A stretch of DNA of 41,078 bases from a virus. The notes under the pieces were generated by a model. It did not search any database, was not told the DNA's origin, and saw nothing but the letters and a program-made list of their open reading frames with translations. The DNA is taken from the IMG/VR virus record IMGVR_UViG_3300046740_000104, positions 1 to 41,078 of that record; one strand, given 5' to 3'. The translations under genes and the position numbers were made by a program. Every line of letters starts with the position of its first letter. The stretch's first letter is position 1. Shown here one piece after another: positions 1-7,843 of the stretch.

Positions 1-177
1 AGGCGGCGCGTGCCGAGTGGGGCGAGAACATCAACCTCAAGCAGGTGAAAATGCCGTTCCGCGATTGCGGCGAGAAATCATATGACGGGTATCATCCCGG
101 CCATACGTTCATCAGCCCGTGGTCGAAGAACAAGCCCGGCGTCGTCGACACCAACCGGCAGGACATTCTGCTTCCTG
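1..177. repeat. Left copy of the contig-end overlap
   Basis: Bases 1-177 match 40902-41078 except at positions 11, 44, 47 and 50. All four differences fall in third codon positions of the SSB gene and are synonymous. Bases 51-177 are identical. This indicates a circular map or a circularly permuted assembly with a unit of about 40,901 bp, not a defined chromosome end. Confidence 0.9.
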
Positions 178-380
178 ACGAGGTTTGGAGCGGCCAGCTT
201 GTGCGTGCGAACGTCGTGCCGTTTGCGTGGACGCACACGGGGCGCAAGGGTGTCTCGTTTGGCCTTAACCACCTACAGATCATCCAATCCGAAGGGCGTC
301 AGCGCCTCGACGGACGCCCCACGGCCGGTTCTGCTTTCGACGACGGCGAAGTCAAGGAAAAGGAAGAGGTGCCGTTCTAA
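1..380 (+). CDS. DUF2815 ssDNA-binding protein, 3' part
   Basis: This is the C-terminal part of a phage single-stranded-DNA-binding protein of the DUF2815 family (Enc34-type SSB). The gene begins at 40739 and runs across the contig ends. Joined through the 177-base overlap it is 543 nt, or 180 residues, with no frame break. The frame is open from base 3, so the GTG at 45 and ATG at 51 are internal codons, not starts. The protein ends in an acidic tail (DDGEVKEKEEVPF), as SSBs usually do; such tails recruit replication partners. It follows the DUF2800 nuclease, the pairing known from Enc34-like phages. The stop overlaps the next start (TAATG). Family assignment is by recognition of the sequence. 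Confidence 0.85.
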   Translation, partial: AARAEWGENINLKQVKMPFRDCGEKSYDGYHPGHTFISPWSKNKPGVVDTNRQDILLPDEVWSGQLVRANVVPFAWTHTGRKGVSFGLNHLQIIQSEGRQRLDGRPTAGSAFDDGEVKEKEEVPF

Positions 381-709
381 TGTCGAATGTCCCCGCAAGA
401 CCCCATCCGGGCGAATTGCTCTCCCACGCATTCGAGTTAATCAACGCGCGCGGAGACGAGTACAATACCGCTAACGACATTGAACAGCACTTCCGCGAAG
501 TGGCCGCCGTGGCGGCGGTGGTGCTGGGCAAGGAAGTGACGGCGCGCGACGTCGCGATGATTATGGCCTGCATCAAGCTGGTGCGGTCGAAGGCGTCGCC
601 GGACAAGCTCGACAACTACGTCGACGGCATGAACTACATGGCGTTCGCGGCCTGTTTCACCGGCCTGATGCCGTTGCCTCCACTGGGGCTCAAGGTAGCC
701 GCCGAGTAA
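380..709 (+). CDS. DUF6378-family phage protein
   Basis: A 109-residue protein that I recognise as DUF6378-like, a family common in tailed phages and without a firmly known function. Visible hallmarks are the N-terminal helix with ELINARGDEYN, a central EVTARDVAMIMACIKLVR helix, and the DNYVDGMNYMAFA segment near the C-terminus. The fold is probably all-helical. Some members sit near nucleotide-metabolism genes, but I see no catalytic signature here. It is the last gene of the plus-strand early/middle operon. It starts one base inside the SSB stop (TAATG) and is followed directly by a strong bidirectional terminator. Confidence 0.7.
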   Translation: MSNVPARPHPGELLSHAFELINARGDEYNTANDIEQHFREVAAVAAVVLGKEVTARDVAMIMACIKLVRSKASPDKLDNYVDGMNYMAFAACFTGLMPLPPLGLKVAAE

Positions 710-710
710 A

Positions 711-744
711 AAGAACCCCGCCAGAGCGATCTGGCGGGGTTTTC
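711..744. terminator. Bidirectional rho-independent terminator
   Basis: There is a perfect 11-bp stem (714-724 with 731-741) around the loop AGCGAT. It is followed by TTTT on the plus strand and preceded by AAAAAG, which reads as a T-run on the minus strand. It separates the plus-strand operon ending at 709 from the minus-strand late operon ending at 773. Confidence 0.9.
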
Positions 745-772
745 AGTTGCTTACCCGTTTCGGGTTATAGCA

Positions 773-1735
773 CTACTGCGATCCCTTTTGCAGCCACGCA
801 TTTGCCGCATCCTGTCCGACAATCCCCGAGAACGTGTTCCAGTCGCTCGGCGACATGCCTAGCTGCTGATAGCTTTGGCCGCCGCCGCCGATGTTCCCCA
901 GCGTGCGTTGCAGGTCGTTGGTCATCTGCTGCGGATTGTACTGCTGCATGCCGCCGCCCGGCGCGAAGGTGTTCGCCATGCCCGGGTTGTAGCCGAGGTT
1001 CGGGTAGGGCCCGTTGGCCGGGGTCATCCCGACCATCTGCTGTGCGAGCGCGTTCCGTGCCGCATCGCCTTGGCCTGCGGCTTCCATCGTCCGCTGCCAC
1101 GTCGCCTTGTCACCGGCCGACATGCCGCTGAAGATGTCGGGCTGGCCCGGGGCCCGGGCCGCGTCGCTGCCGATGCCGCCGCCGCTATAAAGGTTCTGCG
1201 GTGTGTAGCCGAGAAGCCGCTGCATGTCGGGATTGCCGCCCGGGGTCGGGCTCCAGCCGCTCGGGGTCTGACTGTTGCTCCCCGGCGAAGAAGGCTCTGC
1301 GGCAGGGGCTGCCGGGTAGTCGCTGGTCGTCGTGTTGAAATACTTGTTCCAGTCCACCACCGGATCTTGATTTTGATACTGGCCGGGTGACTGGCCCGCG
1401 TCGCTGCCGATGCCGCCGCCCATGGTCCGGTTGAACGTCTGCTGATCCCCGGGGCTCATGGTGCTCCATGTTCCGGGGTCGACGCCGAAGGAGTTGGCGT
1501 TGACGGTGCCGCCGAAGCCGCCGGTTGCGCGGCCGTAGGCGGCTCCCGCTCCCGAATAGATATCGGTCAGGGCCCCGAAGCCGCCAGACTGGGCAAACGG
1601 GTCATACTGGGGGCCAGTGATCTGTCGGTTCAGGCCACTCAGGAAATCGTTGCTCTGCGCCTGCGAGCCGTAGGCGTTCTGGAGGCCCGAGAACGGGTTG
1701 TTCGAGCTGTCGGAGTAACCGCTGAACAGATCCAT
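773..1735 (-). CDS. Gly/Gln/Pro-rich phage protein with MSPSD motifs
   Basis: A 320-residue protein of unknown function, rich in Gly, Gln, Ser and Pro and low in predicted regular structure. It carries three related short units (TMSPGDQQTFNRTM, GMSAGDKATWQRTM, GMSPSDWNTF) and two GGGIGSDA elements each followed by a PGQ turn. The same GVDPxxW...MSPxD unit opens the gene just upstream (1741-2421), so the two are probably duplicates of an ancestral module. It is the last gene of the late operon, downstream of the endolysin, and is closed by the terminator at 711-744. A minor structural or virion-associated role is plausible from composition and position only. Confidence 0.65.
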   Translation of the reverse strand: MDLFSGYSDSSNNPFSGLQNAYGSQAQSNDFLSGLNRQITGPQYDPFAQSGGFGALTDIYSGAGAAYGRATGGFGGTVNANSFGVDPGTWSTMSPGDQQTFNRTMGGGIGSDAGQSPGQYQNQDPVVDWNKYFNTTTSDYPAAPAAEPSSPGSNSQTPSGWSPTPGGNPDMQRLLGYTPQNLYSGGGIGSDAARAPGQPDIFSGMSAGDKATWQRTMEAAGQGDAARNALAQQMVGMTPANGPYPNLGYNPGMANTFAPGGGMQQYNPQQMTNDLQRTLGNIGGGGQSYQQLGMSPSDWNTFSGIVGQDAANAWLQKGSQ

Positions 1736-1740
1736 GATTT

Positions 1741-2421
1741 TTAGCTCCCCGGATAGTAGTTATTACCGGAGGGGAAACTGCTGTTAAACCGGTCGCTGAA
1801 CGTATTGCCGGGGCCCTGATAGTTGCCGAAGGGGTCCATCGAACCGAGCTGTCCTGACCCCGGGAAGCCGTAGAGATTGGTGTCCGGGCCTCCGAATTGC
1901 GAAGGCGTCTCGGTCGAGGATCGCGACTGCGGCGGCTGCGTCGGCTGCTGTTTGGCTACGCCACCGCTGCCGAAGAAGTCGGCACCGCCATAGCCGCCGC
2001 CGTAGAGCCCGCCGCCGATGTTGGCGGGAGGAAGCCCCGCGCCGCTGAAGGCGTTATAGCCGCTGGGGATCTGCGGGGCCCCCATCGCGCCGCCGCCATA
2101 GGGCCCGGCCACGCCGGTCGGAATGGCCTTGCCTTGCGACGCTTGTCTGAACAGGGCGATATCGCTCGGCGACATGCGCGCCAGCAGGGATGCGGGGATA
2201 TCCGAATTGTCGGCTTGCGCCGGGACGCCGGTCGGGGCCGTCGGCGTCGAATACTGCACGGTGCCGCCGCTCAGGGCTTGCTGCGGCTGTTGCGCCATCT
2301 GCTGCGCAAGCTGATCCCGGCCGCCTCCGGCACCGGCCATGGTCTGGTTGAACTGCATCATGTCGGAAGGAGACATGCGGCCCCACAGGCTGGGATCTAC
2401 GCCATAGGTGTTATCGGGCAT
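1741..2421 (-). CDS. Gly-rich phage protein, paralogue of the 773-1735 product
   Basis: A 226-residue protein of unknown function. Its N-terminus contains YGVDPSLWGRMSPSDMMQF, closely matching a segment of the next gene (SFGVDPGTWSTMSPGDQQTF). A second MSPSDIALF unit occurs at about residue 87. The remainder is Gly/Tyr/Pro-rich with GLYGGGYGG-like stretches and is probably disordered. It lies 3 bases past the endolysin stop and 5 bases before the next start, so it is cotranscribed in the late module. No signal peptide, membrane span or enzyme motif is visible. Confidence 0.65.
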   Translation of the reverse strand: MPDNTYGVDPSLWGRMSPSDMMQFNQTMAGAGGGRDQLAQQMAQQPQQALSGGTVQYSTPTAPTGVPAQADNSDIPASLLARMSPSDIALFRQASQGKAIPTGVAGPYGGGAMGAPQIPSGYNAFSGAGLPPANIGGGLYGGGYGGADFFGSGGVAKQQPTQPPQSRSSTETPSQFGGPDTNLYGFPGSGQLGSMDPFGNYQGPGNTFSDRFNSSFPSGNNYYPGS

Positions 2422-2424
2422 TGC

Positions 2425-2988
2425 TCAATCCTCCGGAATGTCGACGATCTGGGGCATCGGGTGCGGCGACGGTGGCGTGTCCGCCTTGCCGTCGTAGTTC
2501 TCGTCGGGAATGTTCTCGAACATCAGGGCCTCCGAGGCCCGGCGTCGGGTCAGCCCCGCCAGCTCCTTGCCGTTGGCTTTGTTCCAGCGTTTGAACTCTT
2601 GGGCCGCGCCCTTGTAGTCGCCCGCGTTGAGTTTCTTCAGCAGCGTGCTCTTGCTCAGGGCCCCTTCGCCGACGTTGTAGGTGAAGGACACCAGCGCGTC
2701 GAACTGATACGCCGTCAGCGGCACCGTCACCAGATGCTTCACGGCGTCCTCGAAGCCCTTCATGTCGTCGGTGAAAGCCGCATCGCAGTCGGCCTGCGAC
2801 CAGACGTCCTCGTTGGTGAACTTGATGCCGTGGTGGTTGGTGTGGCCCCAGCCGATCGTCAGCACGCCTGCCGGGCACTTGTAGGCCTTGAAACCGTCTT
2901 TCACGGGCTTCAGGCAACTCTCGAAATGCTTGACGAGGTTGGCTCCGCGTTCGGTGAGAATAAGGCTGTCGTTCTGCTCGTGGCTCAT
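2425..2988 (-). CDS. Endolysin, GH24 lysozyme (muramidase)
   Basis: A 187-residue cell-wall hydrolase that cleaves the glycan strand of peptidoglycan at the end of infection. The GH24 catalytic region is plain: E23 in KHFESC, then AYKCPAGVLTIGWGHT with C38 where many relatives have Asp, and T44. This is the E-C-T version of the triad seen in P1/R-type lysozymes. The E-to-C spacing is longer than usual because of a short insertion (residues 26-33). There is no N-terminal membrane anchor or signal peptide, so release presumably depends on a holin. The start overlaps the stop of the upstream membrane-protein gene (ATGA). Confidence 0.92.
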   Translation of the reverse strand: MSHEQNDSLILTERGANLVKHFESCLKPVKDGFKAYKCPAGVLTIGWGHTNHHGIKFTNEDVWSQADCDAAFTDDMKGFEDAVKHLVTVPLTAYQFDALVSFTYNVGEGALSKSTLLKKLNAGDYKGAAQEFKRWNKANGKELAGLTRRRASEALMFENIPDENYDGKADTPPSPHPMPQIVDIPED

Positions 2989-3329
2989 TTAGGGCCTCCA
3001 CAGTTGGGCGGGCTCCACTCCAGCATGTCGGCGCGGGCCACTTCGTAGACGTGCAGGCCCTCCTGCATCCCCGCGCTGGCTCGCTTGGGCTGGTCGACGT
3101 GGTCTTTCACCCAGCCTTCGAACAGCTTCTGGGTGTGGGCCTTCAGGGCGAGACCGAGGCCCTCCAAGGTCAGCTTGCGGATCGTCTCCCGGGCCTCGTC
3201 GTCCATGCATAGCGTCTGCGCCGTTGCCGGTTGGGCCTTGTCGGGGAATAGCGCCTGCGCCAGCAGCGCCAGCAAGACCGCCACGCCTACGGCGACAAAC
3301 GCCATCCACCAATCCTTGACCGGCAACAT
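2985..3329 (-). CDS. Single-span membrane protein of the lysis cassette
   Basis: A 114-residue protein with one N-terminal hydrophobic segment (about residues 8-28, MAFVAVGVAVLLALLAQALF) followed by a soluble, mostly helical domain. That layout suggests an N-in, C-periplasmic membrane protein. It lies directly upstream of the endolysin with an ATGA overlap. An inner-membrane spanin or an accessory holin/antiholin would fit the position and topology, but no nested outer-membrane spanin lipoprotein was recognised. The assignment to lysis is an inference. Confidence 0.6.
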   Translation of the reverse strand: MLPVKDWWMAFVAVGVAVLLALLAQALFPDKAQPATAQTLCMDDEARETIRKLTLEGLGLALKAHTQKLFEGWVKDHVDQPKRASAGMQEGLHVYEVARADMLEWSPPNCGGPK

Positions 3330-3390
3330 CTTCTAGCATCCTTTGCAGATCCTCGGTTGACCGGTGTCCAGCGGCGGCATCGGCTCAATC

Positions 3391-3612
3391 TCACCTCCCG
3401 AAGTGGAGAAAGGGATTGGGGCCGCCACCTACCAAGACGGAAATCAGCGCGATGAGGGCGAGAAGCAGCACGATCACCCATACGCCCTTTTTGACCTGCG
3501 CGGGGATCGGAAAGATGAAACTTTCGATCACCCAGATCGCGAGGTAGATCACGCCCGCGAGCACGATCAGGCCAATGAGGAACCAGAGTACGGAAATTGC
3601 CATTGCAGCCAT
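3391..3612 (-). CDS. Putative holin, two transmembrane segments
   Basis: A 73-residue, very hydrophobic protein with two clear membrane spans (about residues 7-35 and 43-61), a short loop containing PAQVKKG between them, and a short C-terminal tail. Size, topology and position two genes upstream of the endolysin suggest a small class II-type holin that would open the inner membrane for the GH24 enzyme. Similar small two-span proteins are common in the tail/lysis region of phages of Gram-negative bacteria. There is no sequence hallmark that proves holin activity. Confidence 0.6.
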   Translation of the reverse strand: MAAMAISVLWFLIGLIVLAGVIYLAIWVIESFIFPIPAQVKKGVWVIVLLLALIALISVLVGGGPNPFLHFGR

Positions 3613-3628
3613 CGTAGCCTCCTGTTTG

Positions 3629-5140
3629 TTACGCCGGTCGCGTCCCCGCCGCGCCTTCGAGTTGCGCGACCCGGGCCCTCAGGGCTTTGAGTTCCTGCAA
3701 CAGCACCGGGACATACTTCGAGTAATCCACGCCCCAGAAATCTTCCTGTTCGTTGTGCGATACGGCCTGCGGATAGATCTCGTTGGCCTGCTGCGCGCTG
3801 ACGCCGTAGGACCGCTCGCCGGTTGACTTCCACCTGAAAGAATAGACTTCGGTGCCGTCGATGATGTTGCCAGCATCAAAGGCTTGCAGATCTTCCTTGA
3901 GGCGGATGTCGGACGCAGTAGTATAGTTTGTTGCTGAGACCGTCGTATTGATGTTCCCGACTTGCCCGGCCCCGGAGTTATAAAAAATATGTGGATAGGC
4001 AGGATCGGCGCTTGGTCGCCACGTCGCGCCACAGGCAGCGCCTGAGTACCCGACATTTATCATTCCGGCAGTATTTGCGATCCCTATCACCCCCGCGACA
4101 TCAAGAGCACCGCCCACCAGATTGAAATTGATGCCGTCGTATTGCAGATATTTGGTGCCGGTGTTGCCGAAAGCGAGGACGCCTGCGGTCCCGCCGTATC
4201 CAATAGTTGCATTCCCGGTAGCGACTAAAGCAGGGGCAATGAACGAGCCACCCGCCAAATTGAAATTGGTGCCGTCGTAGCTGAGATACTTGGTGCCGGT
4301 GTTGCCGAAATAGTAGAAGCCGGTTGTCGCCGAAAGTTGGGATTGAACTATCCCTGAAACATACGCGCCCGCATTTATGACGAACGAACCACCAGTCAGA
4401 TTGAAATTGGTGCCGTCGTATTGCAGATACTTGGTGCCGCTGTTGCCGAATTGGTACATGCCAGCCGTCGCAGACGTGCGCGACCAAACATTTCCAACCA
4501 CGACACAGTCGGGGGTGTTCATCACTATGCCACCGCCCACCAGATTGAAATTGGTGCCGTCGTAGTTCAGATACTTGGTGCCGCTGCTGCCGAAGTAGTA
4601 GCTGCCAGCCACGCCGCCGCCGCCAGCGACGACAGGTCCGTAAAAAGATGCACCACCGGACCCGGCACAAGTAATGCCGCCACTGGCGCGATTGATCGTC
4701 AGATAACTGGCCTTTTGCGCGCCAGCATCGTTGTAGGCGTAGATGCCAAAATTCGATCCGGCATCGCCGCCGGTTTCCGGCGAACCATCGCCCAGATACA
4801 GCCCCCAGCGAGGTAAATTGCTGTGGGTGCCGCCATACAGAACGCCGCCACCAGCCGCCCCGCTGGAATACATTGAGATGGCGGGCGAAACGGCAATTTG
4901 GTTTAATTGACCACTCATGGTGTCGCCAGCCTTGGCAACTCTCGCCGTGTCGCTGGGATGGACGTGATCGCCGCGCGAATACAGCGCCGAGACACCCGGC
5001 GCGGCGACGCTGTCCATGATCGGGCTGGAATTACTAGGCGTCGAGCCTCCGGTGGGCGTGACGATCCACTTCTCGCCATCCCATGTGTAGGGGCCCGAGA
5101 TCTGGCCGTTGGTCGGGGCGTCCGGGAAGTTCATGCCCAT
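3629..5140 (-). CDS. Tail spike/fibre with S74 intramolecular chaperone
   Basis: A 503-residue tail appendage. The N-terminus contains a PIMD...YSRGDHVHPSDT module also found in the fibre at 5425-6825. The middle has four repeats built on F-G-x-T/S-G-T-K-Y-L-x-Y-D-G-x-N-F-N-L, about 47 residues apart, likely forming a beta-rich trimeric shaft. The C-terminus is a Peptidase_S74 chaperone (SDIRLKEDL near residue 410, then YGVSAQQANEIYP, ending in a coiled coil LLQELKALRARVAQLEG). In this family the chaperone trims itself off before the conserved Ser after trimer folding. The protein probably binds the host surface receptor. Confidence 0.88.
   Translation of the reverse strand: MGMNFPDAPTNGQISGPYTWDGEKWIVTPTGGSTPSNSSPIMDSVAAPGVSALYSRGDHVHPSDTARVAKAGDTMSGQLNQIAVSPAISMYSSGAAGGGVLYGGTHSNLPRWGLYLGDGSPETGGDAGSNFGIYAYNDAGAQKASYLTINRASGGITCAGSGGASFYGPVVAGGGGVAGSYYFGSSGTKYLNYDGTNFNLVGGGIVMNTPDCVVVGNVWSRTSATAGMYQFGNSGTKYLQYDGTNFNLTGGSFVINAGAYVSGIVQSQLSATTGFYYFGNTGTKYLSYDGTNFNLAGGSFIAPALVATGNATIGYGGTAGVLAFGNTGTKYLQYDGINFNLVGGALDVAGVIGIANTAGMINVGYSGAACGATWRPSADPAYPHIFYNSGAGQVGNINTTVSATNYTTASDIRLKEDLQAFDAGNIIDGTEVYSFRWKSTGERSYGVSAQQANEIYPQAVSHNEQEDFWGVDYSKYVPVLLQELKALRARVAQLEGAAGTRPA
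4116..4593 (-). repeat. Four ~55-bp repeats in the tail spike gene
   Basis: Near-identical DNA segments begin at about 4116, 4255, 4396 and 4538 and encode the repeated FGxxGTKYLxYDGTNFNL unit. The copies differ at a few positions, mostly silent. This suggests expansion by recombination followed by divergence. Copy-number change here would lengthen or shorten the spike shaft. Confidence 0.85.
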
Positions 5141-5421
5141 ATGGATTTCCCCAAGGTCTTTGCGATGAAGTCGGCGCGGGTCAGAGGCGGCTGGCCTTCG
5201 AGGGCCCGGACGCGGTTCTCGTGGTCGTAGAGAACCTGTTCCTGCGGCGTCGCTGTTGGTGGCACCTGCGGAGGCTCGACGTAGGGATCGGGCACGCCGC
5301 CGTTGGCGAGCCAGTCTTGGTACTCGACCCAGTCGCGGTTGGCGGGATCGTTGGGGATGCAGGCCCCGTCGGCGGTGCGGATGACGGAGGCGTCGGTTGC
5401 GGTGAGTTGATAGTCGGACAT
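5131..5421 (-). CDS. Small tail-fibre-associated protein
   Basis: A 96-residue protein beginning SDYQLTATDASVIRTADGACIPNDPANRDWVEYQDWLANGG, a start typical of short proteins next to fibre genes in tailed phages. It continues with a Pro-rich segment and a C-terminal helical part (VLYDHENRVRALEGQPPLTRADFIAKTLG). Relatives are annotated as hypothetical or as tail-fibre assembly-like. It overlaps the start of the spike gene by 10 bases and follows the collagen-like fibre by 3 bases. A chaperone or adaptor role in fibre assembly is an inference from position. Confidence 0.7.
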   Translation of the reverse strand: MSDYQLTATDASVIRTADGACIPNDPANRDWVEYQDWLANGGVPDPYVEPPQVPPTATPQEQVLYDHENRVRALEGQPPLTRADFIAKTLGKSIWA

Positions 5422-5424
5422 TGG

Positions 5425-6825
5425 TCAGAGCCTCGCATCTAAACTGAGTGTTTGGTACGCCCGCGCAGTTTGGTAAAACTGAGCACTACCGGTAAAAAGA
5501 GAGCCGACAACAAAACCCGCACCACCTCCGGCTACTGTAGGGTTTGCTCGCATCGCGGTTTGAAAAATTGTAGTTTGGCTGACCGTAGATGTATCGACGA
5601 TCACGCCTTCCAGCTTCTGCCAGTACCGCTTGCACGTCAGCAGCTCCTGATCGTAGGGCCGCATGATGAGCGGCGCGCGGGCGGCGGACGGGGCCTCGAT
5701 GCCGGGGAGGACGACGACGCCGCCAATGCGAAATATGTCCGACGTGGCGGCAACGCCGTTGATCTGGCCGGGCGCGGCAAAGAGGTTTCCGGCAGTCCAG
5801 ACGTTTGCGGTTGGCACCTGATAAGTGGTGCCGCAAGCCATTGGAAAATCAATGACCAGTCCAATCGTGTTGTCTATCGCCCACGTCCCCGCCGTATCGC
5901 CGGGGATGGTGACGACATTGTACTGCGGCCCATCGGCCACATTGTGGGTGTACGTGGTCGCGTAGCTGCGGTTGGCCGATGCATTGTTGACGGCTACGCT
6001 GTAGATGCCGGGTCGATGATGATCGGACCAGAACCCGACGGTCAGCGGCTGTGCGTTGGGCGTGCCCCAGCCCAACCGCGTGACCCGATAGCCTTCGATG
6101 CTTTGACGGACAAGGACGAAGCTGCTTGCGGCAAGTGCTGCCTCCGCCGTCGAGACGGTAATACCCAGAAAATAATTTTGACCGACAGTAAGACCGCCAG
6201 TTGGCGTACCACCATAAACCGCAGCGGGAGTGACAGAAGGTCCAAGTTTGCCTAAAACCCAACCGTCGCAGATATAGGTAGCATTGAGTGAAGTGCTGCC
6301 AGAGCCGGTCTGAAAAACATCAAAGTTGCCGTTGACCTGCATGCCGCTGTAGGCCATCGCGTCGAACGGCGCGGCGTAGATGCTCTGGCGTGACGTGACG
6401 ATGTTGGCGACGTCGCTCAGGTTCGAAGCCTTGGACAGCTTCGTGGTGTCGCTGGGGTGAACGTGATCTTCCCGCGCGTACTTGGTCGCGACCCCGACCA
6501 CCGCAGCACCATCCATGATCGGAGCGACCGTCGCTGGCGGCACCATGCCGCCGCCGGGGCCGACCATCACCCACTGGCTGGAGGTTCCGTCGTTGTACCA
6601 CGCGTAGAGATACCCGGTGTCGCTTTCCCACCACAGCGCGCCGTTGGCGGCTCCCACGGGAGGCGTATCGCTGATGATGGTCGTGGCGGTGCCGCCGGGG
6701 CCCATCGGGCCCGTAGCACCCGGCGGGCCCTGAACGCCGGGAGCCCCCTGAGGGCCCGCCGGTCCGGGAACCGTGCTGGGAGGACCAGCGGGACCTCTAA
6801 TATTGGTTTCAATGCCCCATGCCAC
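5425..6825 (-). CDS. Collagen-like tail fibre protein
   Basis: A 466-residue fibre protein. After a short N-terminal anchor comes a collagen-like Gly-X-Y run (about residues 10-45, including GPAGPQGAPGVQGPPGATGP), then a GALWWESDTGYLYAWYNDG strand typical of phage fibres. Next is the PIMDGAA...YAREDHVHPSDT module shared with the 3629-5140 spike. The C-terminal 300 residues form a beta-rich domain of the carbohydrate-binding-like type often found at fibre tips (for example VGFWSDHHRPGIYSVAVNN and QELLTCKRYWQKLEG). Roles are receptor recognition or attachment of the neighbouring spike. No enzyme motif is seen. Confidence 0.82.
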   Translation of the reverse strand: MAWGIETNIRGPAGPPSTVPGPAGPQGAPGVQGPPGATGPMGPGGTATTIISDTPPVGAANGALWWESDTGYLYAWYNDGTSSQWVMVGPGGGMVPPATVAPIMDGAAVVGVATKYAREDHVHPSDTTKLSKASNLSDVANIVTSRQSIYAAPFDAMAYSGMQVNGNFDVFQTGSGSTSLNATYICDGWVLGKLGPSVTPAAVYGGTPTGGLTVGQNYFLGITVSTAEAALAASSFVLVRQSIEGYRVTRLGWGTPNAQPLTVGFWSDHHRPGIYSVAVNNASANRSYATTYTHNVADGPQYNVVTIPGDTAGTWAIDNTIGLVIDFPMACGTTYQVPTANVWTAGNLFAAPGQINGVAATSDIFRIGGVVVLPGIEAPSAARAPLIMRPYDQELLTCKRYWQKLEGVIVDTSTVSQTTIFQTAMRANPTVAGGGAGFVVGSLFTGSAQFYQTARAYQTLSLDARL

Positions 6826-6828
6826 CGA

Positions 6829-7437
6829 TCACACTCCCTTGAAGGCCGACCACGTTTGCGTCGTGGCGCTCCAGCGGTAGACGTCGCCGTTTCCTTCATC
6901 CAGCCACATGTCACCGTCGACCCTTGTGTCGGGAACGGCTACAGGAGGCCCTGAGCCGGTGTACCAGCGCGATCCGCGCACGCCCGGGTCTCCCTGAGCC
7001 CCTACTGGCCCAACCGCACCCATGGGCCCCGCAGGGCCTTGGGGCCCCTGTGGGTAGCTGGCGGGGCCTAGCGGGCTGGAGGCCAGATAGCCGTACCCCG
7101 TCAGATCCACCTTCCCGACCGCCAGCATCCTTTGCGGCTGCCCGATCGAGTTCCGCTCGTAGACCTCGACGGAAAAGCGGTCGTTCATGACGGTGCCGGG
7201 AATGGTGGCGATGCCCGAGGCCCCGGTGGGGTCGTTGATGACAATGTCATAAGCGTACAGCGCCCCGGTCGTGAACGGGCGCAGCACCACCTGCGGATAC
7301 AGGCTGGCGATCGCCGGGTAGGCGATGTTGCTCTGCGTCTTGAAGTCGAACCGCATGTCCCCCGGCATGCCTGCGGCTTGGGCAAAACCGATCGGGGTGG
7401 CCCCGACCGGGTCGATGTGAACGACGGCGCGGTGCAT
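6829..7437 (-). CDS. Tail protein with C-terminal collagen-like repeat
   Basis: A 202-residue protein. Residues 1-120 look like a compact beta-rich head (MPGDMRFDFKTQSNIAYPAI; VLRPFTTGALYAYDIVI). Residues about 128-155 are Gly-X-Y collagen-like (PQGPQGPAGPMGAVGPVGAQ), followed by a DGDMWLDEGNGDVYRWS strand that resembles the start of the next fibre. It probably trimerises and forms part of the tail-fibre network with the gene 3 bases downstream. Function is inferred from composition and neighbours. Confidence 0.7.
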   Translation of the reverse strand: MHRAVVHIDPVGATPIGFAQAAGMPGDMRFDFKTQSNIAYPAIASLYPQVVLRPFTTGALYAYDIVINDPTGASGIATIPGTVMNDRFSVEVYERNSIGQPQRMLAVGKVDLTGYGYLASSPLGPASYPQGPQGPAGPMGAVGPVGAQGDPGVRGSRWYTGSGPPVAVPDTRVDGDMWLDEGNGDVYRWSATTQTWSAFKGV

Positions 7438-7438
7438 G

Positions 7439-7843
7439 TCAGGGCCCCTTCTTGGCTTCGAGGGCTTCGAGCCGCTTCAGGATCTCGGCCAGCGGGTCCG
7501 GCCGTTTGACCGGCGGCGGCGGGTCGCTGAAGGTCTTGCTGGCGGCGTCATAGGCCTTGCCGCCGACGGCTTTCTGCGGGTCGTCCACCGTGACGCCGAT
7601 CACCTCGATGACGTTGCTGTCGCCGGGAAACAGCGTCGTCGGGTCGACATTGGCAGCACCGACGATGCCGCCGACGACGGTCATCTTGATGCTGGTGACG
7701 TCGAAGTTCGACGCGTCCTTGACGTAGGCGTACCAGTCGACGCCGTCGCCTTCGCGGCGCGAGAACATCGCATTCGGCGGCGCGCCCGGCGGCGGTTGAT
7801 CGGGCTTGTAGCGGTGCCAGACGCCGTGATCCCTGATCTCCAT
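7439..7843 (-). CDS. Hypothetical tail-region protein
   Basis: A 134-residue protein of unknown function lying between two tail-fibre genes with 1-base spacing on either side. The N-terminal half is probably beta-rich (NFDVTSIKMTVVGGIVG). The end is Pro-rich and helical (LAEILKRLEALEAKKGP), a likely short coiled coil. No signal sequence, membrane span or known catalytic motif is seen. A baseplate or fibre-linker role would fit the position. Confidence 0.65.
   Translation of the reverse strand: MEIRDHGVWHRYKPDQPPPGAPPNAMFSRREGDGVDWYAYVKDASNFDVTSIKMTVVGGIVGAANVDPTTLFPGDSNVIEVIGVTVDDPQKAVGGKAYDAASKTFSDPPPPVKRPDPLAEILKRLEALEAKKGP

Noticed and set aside
1-177. True direct terminal repeat of the virion DNA
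   Set aside because: The copies differ at four positions and the ends fall inside a gene, so assembly overlap from strain variants is more likely.
45-380. Start of a new gene at GTG 45
   Set aside because: The frame is open to the window start and matches the SSB gene across the contig ends; GTG 45 is an internal Val codon.
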